The translations under genes were made by a program, and so were the position numbers. The notes under the pieces are model-generated. The model saw only the letters and a program-made list of their open reading frames with translations, ran no database searches and had not been told where the DNA came from. This document shows, in pieces, positions 16,491 to 25,358 of a stretch of 59,565 nucleotides of DNA. Origin of the DNA: UBA8337 sp963932545 (GTDB taxonomy: Bacteria; Pseudomonadota; Alphaproteobacteria; RS24); NCBI GenBank assembly GCA_963932545.1, contig CAWVRH010000015.1:1-59565 (forward strand). The letters are read 5' to 3'. Each line of letters begins with the position of its first letter. Position 1 is the first letter of the stretch.

Positions 16491-18204
16491 GATTATGCCC
16501 TCCATGTTCGACTGGCTCTGGCTCTGGCATTACATGACCTATCTTTGAGGGATGTATGGTTTCCATTTTCTGCTTTATGGGCATGGGTTGTTTGGCTTTT
16601 ACATTAGCTGGCACATCGCTTTCATCCAGCGTAGCGACAACTACCTTTGTCATCATACCAGACATCATGTGATACAGCAGATGGCAATGAAATGCCCATT
16701 CACCCGGCTCGTCAGCGGAGAGTAAGACAGAATAAGAATCACCCGGCTTTACGATCACCATGTTTTTATTGGGCAATTTCTCAAGCGGTTGACCGTTTTC
16801 TAACTGGAAGAACATGCCATGCAGATGCATCGGATGCGCCATCATGGTTTCGTTGATAAATTTCAGCCGCACCCGCTCGCCATATTTGAGGTTAATCGGT
16901 TTGGAGTCGGTATATTTCTTGCCATTCATCGTCCAAATATAGCGCTCCATATTTCCACCAAGCGTCACCAAAATCTCGCGTTCAGCCGGACGCACATCCT
17001 CGTGTGTGCCACGGTAGCGTAAATCGGCGTAATCGAGCGTTTTTGCATCTTTCGGGGCTCCCGTCTTCGCCCAGCCACTTTTCATATCCTCCATCATGGC
17101 TTGCCTTTCCGCAGGGTTCATTTTGCTGTGATCCATCCCCCCCATATCGTGATCCATGCCCATATCCGTCATGGTCAGCAGGGCGCGTTCGCGTTGTCTA
17201 GGAATCTCGCCTCTCATACCGTCACGCGGTGCCAATGTGCCAAGCGCAAAGCCGGTGCGGTCAATCGGCTCGGCCACAATCGTATAGGCTTTGTCATCTG
17301 GTGGCGTGACGATCACATCGTATATCTCCGCTGCGCCAAAGCGAAACTCGTCCACGGGGACAGGTTCCACATTCTGCCCGTCAGAGCCGACTACCTGCAT
17401 TTTCAGGCCGGGAATGCGTACGTCAAAGAAGGACATCGCCGAAGCATTGATAAAGCGCAGTCGCACCCGTTCTCCAGCTTTGAAAATTCCTGTCCAGTTT
17501 TGTTCTGACGATTTACCGTTGGTGAGGAAAGTATAGCCCGTCACATCCCCAAGATCGGTCGGCAGCATTCGCATATCGCCCCACATTTTGGCGTTTTCCC
17601 ATGCTTTTCCAAAACCAACTTTTCTGGCACTCTCAAAAAAATCGCCAATAGTGCGCCGCGCATACTGATAATATTCGGATGACATTTTCAAATTTGCCAT
17701 GATGTCGCTTGCATCTTCTTCGTGAAAATCGGAGAGCAGCACCACATAGTCGCGTTCCGCCTGTACGGGGTCTTTGCCCTTGGGGCTAATAACGAGAGAG
17801 CCATACATGCCATCTTGCTCTTGCCCTTTAGAGTGGGAGTGATACCAATAAGTACCTGTCTGCCTGATATTGAAGTGATAGGTGAATGTCTCACCTGGCT
17901 TAATACCCACAAAACCATTCAATCCCGGCACACCGTCCATTTCGCCCGGCAATAAAATACCATGCCAATGAATCGACGTATCTTCATCCAGATGGTTGGT
18001 GACATTTATCGTCACTTTTTCGCCATCGGTAAAACGCAGCGTTGGTCCGGGTATGGTGCCATTGACCGCAACCTTTTCAACCGTATTGCCTGTGATAGTC
18101 ACGTCTTTATAAGCAACATCCAAATTATAGATGTCAGCCATAGCGGGGGTAACAGCAAGTGCCATCACCACGATGGCCAGAAAAAATTTCCAAATAGTTT
18201 TCAT
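16480..18204 (-). CDS. copA: periplasmic multicopper oxidase, copper resistance protein A
   Basis: Oxidises Cu(I) to Cu(II) in the periplasm. A signal peptide (MKTIWKFFLAIVVMALA...) lacks the twin arginine usual for CopA, so export may be Sec-type. Three cupredoxin domains follow. Copper ligands are in HWHG, WYHSHS, HPMHLHG and HCHLLYHMMSGM. A Met-rich linker (MGMDHDMGGMDHSKM) lies in the middle, and a His-rich tail (HGGHNHAH) ends it. The ATG at 18204 has AGGAG upstream; a longer frame from TTG 18321 would bury the signal peptide. It is the middle gene of csoR-copA-copB. Confidence 0.95.
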   Translation of the reverse strand: MKTIWKFFLAIVVMALAVTPAMADIYNLDVAYKDVTITGNTVEKVAVNGTIPGPTLRFTDGEKVTINVTNHLDEDTSIHWHGILLPGEMDGVPGLNGFVGIKPGETFTYHFNIRQTGTYWYHSHSKGQEQDGMYGSLVISPKGKDPVQAERDYVVLLSDFHEEDASDIMANLKMSSEYYQYARRTIGDFFESARKVGFGKAWENAKMWGDMRMLPTDLGDVTGYTFLTNGKSSEQNWTGIFKAGERVRLRFINASAMSFFDVRIPGLKMQVVGSDGQNVEPVPVDEFRFGAAEIYDVIVTPPDDKAYTIVAEPIDRTGFALGTLAPRDGMRGEIPRQRERALLTMTDMGMDHDMGGMDHSKMNPAERQAMMEDMKSGWAKTGAPKDAKTLDYADLRYRGTHEDVRPAEREILVTLGGNMERYIWTMNGKKYTDSKPINLKYGERVRLKFINETMMAHPMHLHGMFFQLENGQPLEKLPNKNMVIVKPGDSYSVLLSADEPGEWAFHCHLLYHMMSGMMTKVVVATLDESDVPANVKAKQPMPIKQKMETIHPSKIGHVMPEPEPVEHGGHNHAH

Positions 18205-18383
18205 AACTCTCCTAATGGCACTCGCCTTTAATTCATGGCATTCGCCTTTAATTTCTTTTTTCAACAGCCCATGATGGATTGGCCATGCCGCGAGGAACTC
18301 AGCTGGAATTGCTGCCGCCAAACCACTATAGAAAATACGGCTGCCCCTTGATCCATTTTATTGTGATGTTGTGTGCGTTCCAT
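18205..18383 (-). pseudogene. apparent remnant of a small membrane protein gene between csoR and copA
   Basis: An ATG at 18383 opens a 40-codon frame starting with a His/Met-rich head (MERTQHHNKMDQG). In the neighbouring frame, running into copA without a stop, the sequence reads FYSGLAAAIPAEFLAAWPIH and then HGLLKKEIKGECHE. The head and this last helix recall the two ends of DUF4396-type membrane proteins found near copper genes, as if the middle had been deleted with a frameshift. The family match is from memory and unproven. A 20-bp tandem duplication (18215-18234 and 18235-18254) lies in its 3' part, just before the copA Shine-Dalgarno. Confidence 0.35.
18215..18254. repeat. 20-bp tandem duplication upstream of copA
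   Basis: ATGGCACTCGCCTTTAATTC at 18215-18234 is followed directly by a copy at 18235-18254 that differs at two positions (a C/T inside and the last base). It ends ten bases before the copA start codon. Confidence 0.85.
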
Positions 18384-18390
18384 ATTGTAC

Positions 18391-18666
18391 CTATTCGTAT
18401 TTCTTGAGCAGCTGCATAATCTCGTTTATTTTCTCTGATTTGAGCTTTTCATCTTTGCTACCGCAGGCATCGGTCACGCAGGCATTCATGTGCGTTTCTA
18501 ATACACCCAACTCGATGGTTTTAATGGCGTTACGCGCAGCGCGAAGCTGGGACATGATGTCCACGCAATACTTGCCATCCTCAATCATACGCTTGACGGC
18601 TTCAAGCTGACCCGCAGCGCGGTTAATCTTTGCACCTTGGTTTTTGTGGCATGGATGCTTTGACAT
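18391..18666 (-). CDS. csoR: CsoR-type copper-sensing repressor
   Basis: A four-helix DUF156 repressor that binds DNA without metal and lets go when Cu(I) binds. The ligand set Cys34, His59 and Cys63 (YCVDIM, ETHMNAC) is the C-H-C pattern of CsoR rather than the nickel/cobalt RcnR or formaldehyde FrmR pattern. The extra N-terminal His4, Cys6 and His7 are notable. The length is 91 residues. AGGAG precedes the ATG. It is first in a minus-strand unit with copA and copB, and a palindromic operator lies just upstream, so the operon is probably autoregulated by copper. Confidence 0.93.
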   Translation of the reverse strand: MSKHPCHKNQGAKINRAAGQLEAVKRMIEDGKYCVDIMSQLRAARNAIKTIELGVLETHMNACVTDACGSKDEKLKSEKINEIMQLLKKYE

Positions 18667-18682
18667 TATGTGATCTCCTATG

Positions 18683-18714
18683 TACCTATAGGGGTATATA
18701 CCCCATGGGGTATA
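18683..18714. promoter_or_regulatory. palindromic CsoR operator and promoter region
   Basis: TATACCCCATGGGGTATA at 18697-18714 is a perfect 18-bp palindrome with the TACCCC/GGGGTA half-sites known for CsoR operators. An adjoining imperfect site, TACCTATAGGGGTA, spans 18683-18696. They lie 17-48 bases upstream of the csoR start and overlap A/T-rich hexamers that could be the -10 element on either strand (TATAGG on the minus strand, TATAAT at 18711-18716 on the plus strand). Confidence 0.8.
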
Positions 18715-18752
18715 ATGCCGACCCTTGGATTGCGTACTTAATCATATTCCGC

Positions 18753-18785
18753 AGGATCGCCGTAGGATCGCCGTGGGATCATCGT
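18753..18785. repeat. three 11-bp tandem units in the csoR upstream gap
   Basis: AGGATCGCCGT occurs at 18753-18763 and 18764-18774, followed by the diverged GGGATCATCGT at 18775-18785. The rest of this roughly 190-base gap between csoR and the ABC-F gene holds the operator region and no recognisable gene. Confidence 0.75.
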
Positions 18786-18856
18786 CAGGCCGCCAGTTCG
18801 GAACGTTTTTGTAAAACAAAAAGTAGATACTATCGTCAAACCGAGGCTATGACGAC

Positions 18857-20698
18857 TTAGCCTTGCGTATCGAACCAGGCTTTTTCCGTTTCGCTAATTT
18901 GTGTTTCCAATTTGGCATAGTCTGCCAAAAGTTGTTCCATCTTGGCGCTATCGGCCATCGCGTCGGGTTGCGACATGGCCGCTTCCGATGCGGTTTTTTG
19001 CGCCGTGAGGTTAGCTAACTCTTTCTCTAATTTTTCAGCCTTCGCAGGATCGGTTTTGGCCGCAGGCTCTTGGTCTGCCGCAGTATCTGGTTTTTGCGTC
19101 TTCTTGCTTTTGCGCGCGTCGGCGCGTTCTTTGCGACGCTGCTCCATAATCAAGCCGCGATAGGCTTGCAAGTCTCCGTCATAGGGCGCAACGCCCGCGT
19201 CTCTCACCAAATACAAACGATCCGCCACGGCTTCCACCAAATGCGGATCATGGCTCACCAAAATCACGCAGCCCTCATAGCCATTCAAGGCTTGAATGAG
19301 CGCTTGGCGCGCATCAATATCCAAATGGTTGGTTGGCTCATCCAAAAGCATAATATGGGGCGCGTCATGGCTCATGATGCAAAATAAAAGCCGGGCTTTC
19401 TCGCCACCAGACAACTTTCTAATTTGCGTATCTGACTTGCCTTTATCAAAACCAAACTTACCCAAAAGCGCGCGACACTTGGCTTCTGGTATCTCCCCGA
19501 TAGATTTGCGCATCGCCTCGTAAGGCGTTGTCTCTTCGTCCAGCTCATCCGATTGATGCTGGGCAAAATACCCAATGCGTAATTTACTATTGCGGGTCAC
19601 TTGGCCGGTCATGGCCGACAGATTATTGGAGATGAGTTTCACCAAAGTCGACTTACCATTGCCATTGGCGCCCAAAAGCGCCACGCGGTCGTCGCCTGCC
19701 AGACCAATATTAATTTTGCGCAAAATCGGCTTGCCCGCCTCATAGCCCACATCGACATCATCCATGGTGATAATCGGCGAGGAAATTTGCTCTGGTTGGG
19801 GAAATTTAAACGAGGTCGAGCGCTCGGCAATGAGCGCATCTACCATGTCCATCCGCTCGATGGAGCGCAACCGGCTTTGCGCCTGTTTGGCCTTACTGGC
19901 CTTGGCGCCAAAGCGGTCGACAAATTCCATCATCTTCTTTTTATGCGCCTGCTGCTTATCAAACAAAGCCTGATGGCCCAGTCGCTTTTGCGCATGGGTA
20001 CTTTCAAACTGGTCATAATTGCCGGTATAAAGCGTCAGCTTGAGCTGATCCAAATGAGCGATATGCGTCACGACTTTATTGAGGGTTTCGCGGTCATGGC
20101 TAATGATGATGAACGTATGTTCATAATTTTGCAGATAGGTTTCGAGCCAGACAATCGCTTCGAAATCCAAATGGTTGGTCGGCTCATCGAGCAGCAGCAA
20201 ATTAGGTTTGCGAAACAAGGCGGCAGCCAGCGCCACGCGCATTTTCCAACCGCCCGAAAAGTCACTAATCGGCTGGCTTTGCTGCTCGGTACTAAAGCCA
20301 AGACCCGACAGAATAATCGCTGCCTGCGAGGGCGCCTCATAGGCATTAATATCCGCAAGGCGCATGTAAATATCTGACATGCGCTCAACATCAATATCGG
20401 TTTCCAGCTCGGCAAACAAACTGGCACGCTCGGTATCGGCGGCCAAAACGACATCGATTAAAGGCGTGTCATCGTCTGGAATGTCTTGCCGCACCATGCC
20501 CATTTGCGTATTCGACATCATCGAAATATCGCCACCGTCGAGTTGCAACTCATCGGCGATCAGCTTGAACAAAGTCGACTTACCCGTCCCATTCGGCCCG
20601 ACAAGGCCGACGTGGTGGCCGGCCGGTATCGACAAAGACGCCTGATCAAACAAGGCGCGGCCGGCAATCCGGAAGGTGATATTATTAATGTCTAGCAT
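18857..20698 (-). CDS. ABC-F family ATPase
   Basis: A soluble protein with two ABC cassettes and no membrane domain; the family acts on ribosomes, relieving stalls or giving antibiotic protection. Cassette 1 has GPNGTGKST (about residues 34-42), FSGGWKMR and LLLDEPTNHLD. Cassette 2 has GANGNGKST, LSGGEKARLLF and MLLDEPTNHLDID. The interdomain linker carries the basic HKKKMMEFVDRFGAKASKAKQAQ stretch split here as HKKKMMEF and KASKAKQAQ. A charged coiled-coil C-terminus (KKTQKPDTAADQEP) suggests the Uup/YheS branch. 613 residues. ATG 20698 lacks a clear Shine-Dalgarno. Confidence 0.9.
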   Translation of the reverse strand: MLDINNITFRIAGRALFDQASLSIPAGHHVGLVGPNGTGKSTLFKLIADELQLDGGDISMMSNTQMGMVRQDIPDDDTPLIDVVLAADTERASLFAELETDIDVERMSDIYMRLADINAYEAPSQAAIILSGLGFSTEQQSQPISDFSGGWKMRVALAAALFRKPNLLLLDEPTNHLDFEAIVWLETYLQNYEHTFIIISHDRETLNKVVTHIAHLDQLKLTLYTGNYDQFESTHAQKRLGHQALFDKQQAHKKKMMEFVDRFGAKASKAKQAQSRLRSIERMDMVDALIAERSTSFKFPQPEQISSPIITMDDVDVGYEAGKPILRKINIGLAGDDRVALLGANGNGKSTLVKLISNNLSAMTGQVTRNSKLRIGYFAQHQSDELDEETTPYEAMRKSIGEIPEAKCRALLGKFGFDKGKSDTQIRKLSGGEKARLLFCIMSHDAPHIMLLDEPTNHLDIDARQALIQALNGYEGCVILVSHDPHLVEAVADRLYLVRDAGVAPYDGDLQAYRGLIMEQRRKERADARKSKKTQKPDTAADQEPAAKTDPAKAEKLEKELANLTAQKTASEAAMSQPDAMADSAKMEQLLADYAKLETQISETEKAWFDTQG

Positions 20699-20825
20699 AG
20701 GAGGGTTTAATTCATTTCGAGGGGTTCATGATGTGCGCGAATATGTACAAACATAGCCGCCGCGACAAGCAGTTTATTAGCCATCTCATTCGCCACGGCT
20801 CGCGGCCTTGCAAGACGCGGCTCGC

Positions 20826-22667
20826 TTAGCCGTTTTTATGGGCCGAAACATAAAGCGCGATGGCTTGCGAAAACGCCTCAAAATAGCGGTCGAGTTTTTT
20901 CGGACCAACGCCATTAACCTCTTCGAACTGGGCTCTGGTTTTCGGCTTGCGCGTGGCAAATTCTTTCAGCGCACTATCGTGAAACACCGCATAGGCAGGA
21001 ACGTTTTTCTCCTGCGCGATATTTAACCGCAAAGCTTTCAGATCTTGGAACAGCGCCTCGTCGGCACCCTCTAGGCTCGGGGCTTTTTTGGTTGCGTTAC
21101 GAGACGCCCCGCTAGATGAAGAACTAGTTTTCGAAGCCTTCGGGGTTTTCGCCATAAAGGCCGTTTTGCCTTGGCTGATTTGCGCCCCTATCTCGGTAAT
21201 TTCTAAGGCGCCATAGCGAGCCAAATTGGCTCGCACTGCGCCGATGGCGATGAGCTGACGCATCCAACTTTGCAAGAAAGGCTTAGGGTCTTCCGATAGC
21301 GCACCGAAACATGCCAAGTCTTGATGATTGCGCTGGCGTATTTTGGCATTTTGTGCGCCTTTCAAAACATCGAGAATATGCGCTTGGCCGAAAAATTGTC
21401 CGGTCTGCTCAATGGCCGAAAAAATCGCCTGCGCTTTGGCGCTATAATCTTCCACCACGGGCGGGTCGAGGCAATTATCGCAATTTCCGCAAGGTTTAGA
21501 GGTCTCATCAAAATAAGTCAAAATAGACATGCGGCGGCACGTCGTCGCCTCGCAATAGCCGATAAGCGCTTCGAGGCGTTTATATTCGAGCAATTTAAAT
21601 TCGCTCTCCCCCTCGCCGTCAAAAATCATGTTTTGGCGTTTGATAAAATCTTGCAACGAGTAAAACATAATCGTCTCGGCCGGCTCTCCATCGCGGCCCG
21701 CGCGACCAATTTCTTGGTAAAACGCTTCCATACTGCTTGGTAGACTGGCATGCACCACAAAGCGAATATCTGGCTTATCAATGCCCATGCCAAAAGCAAT
21801 GGTCGCCACCATAATGAGCCCATCTTCGGTCATAAAGCGGTTTTGCGCGTCGCGGCGATAATCGCTATCTTTGCCTGCATGATAGGCTAAAGCCTTAAAC
21901 CCTGCGGCGCTTAACACGGCGGCTATTTCATCGGTGTCTTTGCGCGACAAGCAATAGACAATGCCGCTTTGGCCGCGCTTGGGTTCCAGCAAGGTCACCA
22001 ATCGGTCTTTGAGTTTTTCTTTCGGCAAAACCGCCAGCGATAAATTGGGTCTATCGAAACCCTTTAGAAAAACATGACAATTTTCATCGGATAGTTTTTG
22101 CACAATGTCTTGCCGCGTGGCTTCGTCTGCGGTGGCGGTGAACGCGGCAATTTGCGCGCTCGGAAACAGCGTTTTCAATTGCGATAACGCTTCATATTCC
22201 GGGCGAAACGCAGCTCCCCATTTGGAAATACAATGCGCTTCATCCACCACAAACATGCCGACCGATTGGTGTTTTAACGCCTCCAACATGCGTGGCTGCA
22301 TCAGCCGCTCGGGGCTCATGTAAAGCAATTGTGCGCCGGGCCCTGCAAAGGTGCGCCATTGATTGGCGTTCTCGTCATAACTCTGATGCGAATGAATTTT
22401 GCTGGCCGCAACTCCGTTCTGGCGCAAGGCCGCCACTTGGTCATCCATCAAAGCCACCAAAGGCGACACGACAATGGTTTTGCGCTCCGACAAAATGGCC
22501 GGAAGCTGATAGCACAAAGACTTGCCCGCCCCCGTGGGCATCACCACAAAGGCATCGCCCCCGTCCAGCAAAGTTTCGACAATTTCTAACTGGCCCTCGC
22601 GAAAATGGTCGTAGCCAAAAGTTGTCTTCAAAGAGGCAAGAAGTTCGGTTTCTGAGATAGCGTTCAT
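20826..22667 (-). CDS. recQ: ATP-dependent DNA helicase RecQ
   Basis: A 3'-5' helicase that unwinds recombination and fork intermediates. Motif I is MPTGAGKS, motif II is DEAHCISKWGAAFRPEY (note Ala-Ala where HDFRPEY is commoner), followed by SAT-type FTATADEATR and motif VI QEIGRAGRDG. A zinc-binding region has CRRMSILTYFDE and CGNCDNC, and an HRDC domain ends the protein. I chose the ATG at 22667 (MNAISETELL); the frame extends to 22814 only by reading through the end of the lipase gene. It starts five bases after that gene's stop. Confidence 0.95.
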   Translation of the reverse strand: MNAISETELLASLKTTFGYDHFREGQLEIVETLLDGGDAFVVMPTGAGKSLCYQLPAILSERKTIVVSPLVALMDDQVAALRQNGVAASKIHSHQSYDENANQWRTFAGPGAQLLYMSPERLMQPRMLEALKHQSVGMFVVDEAHCISKWGAAFRPEYEALSQLKTLFPSAQIAAFTATADEATRQDIVQKLSDENCHVFLKGFDRPNLSLAVLPKEKLKDRLVTLLEPKRGQSGIVYCLSRKDTDEIAAVLSAAGFKALAYHAGKDSDYRRDAQNRFMTEDGLIMVATIAFGMGIDKPDIRFVVHASLPSSMEAFYQEIGRAGRDGEPAETIMFYSLQDFIKRQNMIFDGEGESEFKLLEYKRLEALIGYCEATTCRRMSILTYFDETSKPCGNCDNCLDPPVVEDYSAKAQAIFSAIEQTGQFFGQAHILDVLKGAQNAKIRQRNHQDLACFGALSEDPKPFLQSWMRQLIAIGAVRANLARYGALEITEIGAQISQGKTAFMAKTPKASKTSSSSSGASRNATKKAPSLEGADEALFQDLKALRLNIAQEKNVPAYAVFHDSALKEFATRKPKTRAQFEEVNGVGPKKLDRYFEAFSQAIALYVSAHKNG

Positions 22668-22672
22668 AACGT

Positions 22673-23893
22673 TTAAGGGCAATTCCCAAGCAAAGGATTT
22701 CCCGCATGCGCGGCCGCAACAAAAGCGGTGGAGTGTTCCAACGAGCGGTTCAAAGCGCTCAGATGGTCTTCGCCTGCATAGACTTGCGCTTGAACTTTCG
22801 AACCCGCACGGCACGCCCGCTTTACCAAAACCGCCTGCATACGCAAAGGCGTGTCGCGGTCTTTCGCGCCAGAGCCGACAAACACCGGCACATCTAATTT
22901 GAGCCGCGGGTATTGCATTAACTTAAAGGCCTTCAAAAGCCCTGCATTGGGGGAGCGGTCAAAGCTCATGTCGTAGGTGAGGCCGGCTTGGGTAATTTTT
23001 TTGCGCATGTCGCGATTGCAAATCGTCGCCACCTCGCGCGCAATCGGCTGCGCGCGCGGGCTCAAATAATCATCCATGTTAAAATCTGCATCCACGAGCT
23101 GCACCAAAGTCAGAGCGAGAAAATTATACCCGAGCTGCGGGTCGACCACATCATTGGGTCGCGCCGCACGCACGGCCATTAAAGCTTTGGGCGTGAAAAA
23201 AGGAATGCCCGTTGCCACCACACCGCGAATATCCACCTCAGGTGCATAGGTTTGACCGTATCCAGCGGTCGCAAAAGCGGCCGCTGCCCCTTGCGATTGG
23301 CCCAATAAAACCACGCGCTTGGAAAGCGGAAACCCTGCCCCATGCACGGCGCGGATAACATCTAGGTTGCTAAAGGCGGCTGGGCGCGTCGCCAAATAAG
23401 GATGCGTGCCGCGCGTGCCTAGCCCCTGATAATCGGAGGCCACAATCGCATAGCCTTGGGCCAGCCAATGGTTCAAATGCTCTTGGTGAAACGGCACATA
23501 GCCCGTCCAACTTGGCGCACATCTATCGGCAATGCCCACTGTGCCATGCGACCATAGCAACAAAGGCCAACCGGCTTTGGGCGGGGTTCCCTTGGGCAAA
23601 AACAAAGCGCCCGAAACAACCTCTGGCGATTTGGCGTCCAGCCCGTTGGTCGAGGCATAGAGCAGCCGCAAGTTGCGCGCCGCGCCAGACAGCGATTGCT
23701 GGGGCGTTAGCGGCTCTTGGCGCAACAGCGTACCAGCTTGGGCGGGCTGCAAATCATCGGCTTGATAAAACGACGATAGCCCACCATCGCCCAGCGCATA
23801 GGGGCTGACGCCTTTGGGGCCACAGGCGGTTAAAAAAGCAGTGCCTAAAAGCAAAGAGATGAAAATTCGGAATTTGGTCATGGATTCAGTCAT
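22673..23893 (-). CDS. lipoprotein of the secretory lipase family
   Basis: An alpha/beta hydrolase of the LIP (secretory lipase) family, exported and probably lipid-anchored: a hydrophobic signal (FRIFISLLLGTAF) ends in the lipobox LTAC at about residues 21-24. The nucleophile elbow is GQSQGAAA, the acid probably the Asp in GAKDRDTP, and the base the His in GEDHLSALN. SDYQGLGT is also family-typical. 406 residues. The ATG at 23893 has AGGG eight bases upstream; ATG 23881 is an alternative that leaves a cleaner signal peptide. It is followed closely by recQ, an odd functional pairing. Confidence 0.85.
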   Translation of the reverse strand: MTESMTKFRIFISLLLGTAFLTACGPKGVSPYALGDGGLSSFYQADDLQPAQAGTLLRQEPLTPQQSLSGAARNLRLLYASTNGLDAKSPEVVSGALFLPKGTPPKAGWPLLLWSHGTVGIADRCAPSWTGYVPFHQEHLNHWLAQGYAIVASDYQGLGTRGTHPYLATRPAAFSNLDVIRAVHGAGFPLSKRVVLLGQSQGAAAAFATAGYGQTYAPEVDIRGVVATGIPFFTPKALMAVRAARPNDVVDPQLGYNFLALTLVQLVDADFNMDDYLSPRAQPIAREVATICNRDMRKKITQAGLTYDMSFDRSPNAGLLKAFKLMQYPRLKLDVPVFVGSGAKDRDTPLRMQAVLVKRACRAGSKVQAQVYAGEDHLSALNRSLEHSTAFVAAAHAGNPLLGNCP

Positions 23894-24081
23894 GGCACGA
23901 CCCTAGCTTTAATCGGGCGCCTTTCCAATAGCAGAAGCACTCGCAAGGCAAGAGTTGTCCCCGATAGGATGCGCAAAGGGTCGCGCCCTCCAGCCGCCTT
24001 TTGGCCATCGTTCTTCTTGCTAAACGAGCGCTCGGGTGGCAGGTTAGCGCCAGATATAAATGAGTTTCGGAGAAAATAACT

Positions 24082-24711
24082 ATGGCCATTCACTTGCACA
24101 AAAACGACCTGCCCGATGGCGTCACCTTTACCGGTTCTATTGCCGTCGACACAGAAACCCTCGGGCTCAAGCCTTCGCGGGATCGTCTGTGCCTCGTGCA
24201 ATTGTCGCAAGGCGATGGCGAAGTGCATATCGTGCAATTCGAGCCGGAGAGCGAACATAATAAAGACCCCTATGAGGCGCCTAACTTAAAAGCCGTATTG
24301 AACGACCGCCAATTGGTGAAAATTTTCCACTTTGCCCGCTTCGATTTGGCCACCATCGCGCAATATTTGGGCGTTCATGCGGCGCCGCTTTGGTGCACGA
24401 AAATCGCTTCGAAATTAGTCCGCACCTATACCGACCGCCACGGACTAAAAGACCTTTGCCGTGAATTGCTGCAAGTCGATCTCTCGAAAGCCCAGCAAAG
24501 CTCCGATTGGGGGGCGCCAGATATTTCCGACGCGCAGCTAAATTATGCCGCTTCCGATGTGCTGCATTTGCATGCCCTGAAAGACAAGCTGGAAACCATG
24601 CTCGACCGCGAAGGCCGCCGCCCTATGGCAGAAGCCTGCTTCGATTTCGTTCTGGTGCGCTCGGCTATGGATTTGGCCGGCTGGGAAGATATTGATATTT
24701 TCTCTCATTAA
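24082..24711 (+). CDS. ribonuclease D, short form
   Basis: A DEDD-type 3'-5' exonuclease acting on structured RNA or tRNA precursors. ExoI is VDTETLG (Asp and Glu metal ligands near residues 23 and 25), ExoII lies around FHFARFDLATI, and ExoIII is NYAASDVLHLH (Tyr and Asp). The HRDC domains of full-length RNase D are missing; this 209-residue form is the usual alphaproteobacterial type. A GGAG Shine-Dalgarno precedes the ATG. It leads straight into lptC 14 bases later, so the four genes may share transcripts. Confidence 0.93.
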   Translation: MAIHLHKNDLPDGVTFTGSIAVDTETLGLKPSRDRLCLVQLSQGDGEVHIVQFEPESEHNKDPYEAPNLKAVLNDRQLVKIFHFARFDLATIAQYLGVHAAPLWCTKIASKLVRTYTDRHGLKDLCRELLQVDLSKAQQSSDWGAPDISDAQLNYAASDVLHLHALKDKLETMLDREGRRPMAEACFDFVLVRSAMDLAGWEDIDIFSH

Positions 24712-24725
24712 AGGCAGTTTGGCTT

Positions 24726-25358
24726 ATGGCCGATAATCCCGAGACCCATTCTAGGCGCGTCGCACGATTGCGGAAAATTTTGCCAGCGCTGGCGCTCGTC
24801 GCTTGCCTGGCCCTGGTGTTTGGCGCGGCTCCCGATATAGGCCAAATATTGGGACAAAGAGGTGACAGCGAGGTTCGCAACGCCCTCCGAGGCTTGGCAA
24901 TTTCAGATCCCATTTTTGAAGGTAATCTCTCCGACGATGGACGCACCTATCGGATGACCGCCAAAAGTGGGGTGCAGACCTCAGGTGAGCGCATTCAGCT
25001 AGAGGCTATATCGCTCACCGTCTCGCCAGCCGCAAAAGCCCCCGGCAGCAGCCTTATTTTGGGCGCCGATAAAGGATTTACCTTGGACGCCGATAAAGGC
25101 GAATTAGATGTCGCCCAGCAAGTCGTCCAATTTCAAGGCAGCGTAAAAATGAGCGATAGCTATGGGTCGCGTTTGACCACACAAACCCTAAATACCGATT
25201 TGGCAAAGGGTCTGTTGCACGCCCCCCAAAGTATCACACTGCAAGCCCCCAGCGGCACACTGCAGGCAGAGGCCTTGCGCGCCGATACCAAAACCCTAGT
25301 TTATGTTTTCGACAAAGCGCGGTTTCATATCGCCCCCCAAGAGGGGAATGTGCAATGA
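24726..25358 (+). CDS. lptC: LPS export protein LptC
   Basis: A bitopic inner-membrane protein that receives LPS from LptB2FG and passes it to LptA. One N-terminal transmembrane segment (LPALALVACLALVFGAA, about residues 19-35) is followed by a periplasmic beta-jellyroll (YRMTAKSG, GSVKMSDSYGSRLTTQTLNTD). 210 residues. Its TGA overlaps the lptA ATG (ATGA), indicating translational coupling. The sequence is weakly conserved, and the call rests strongly on position before lptA and lptB. Confidence 0.88.
   Translation: MADNPETHSRRVARLRKILPALALVACLALVFGAAPDIGQILGQRGDSEVRNALRGLAISDPIFEGNLSDDGRTYRMTAKSGVQTSGERIQLEAISLTVSPAAKAPGSSLILGADKGFTLDADKGELDVAQQVVQFQGSVKMSDSYGSRLTTQTLNTDLAKGLLHAPQSITLQAPSGTLQAEALRADTKTLVYVFDKARFHIAPQEGNVQ

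Noticed and set aside
15549..18860. An integrated element using tRNA-Leu as attachment site
   Set aside because: No integrase, and no copy of the tRNA 3' end was found beyond the copper operon.
18630..18860. 76-codon plus-strand frame across the csoR operator
   Set aside because: It starts inside csoR on the opposite strand and runs through operator and repeat DNA; no coding signs.
20728..20829. A 33-codon plus-strand frame with GAGGGG upstream, in the gap between the ABC-F and recQ genes
   Set aside because: It overlaps the recQ end by four bases, lies antisense between two minus-strand genes, and has no recognisable features.
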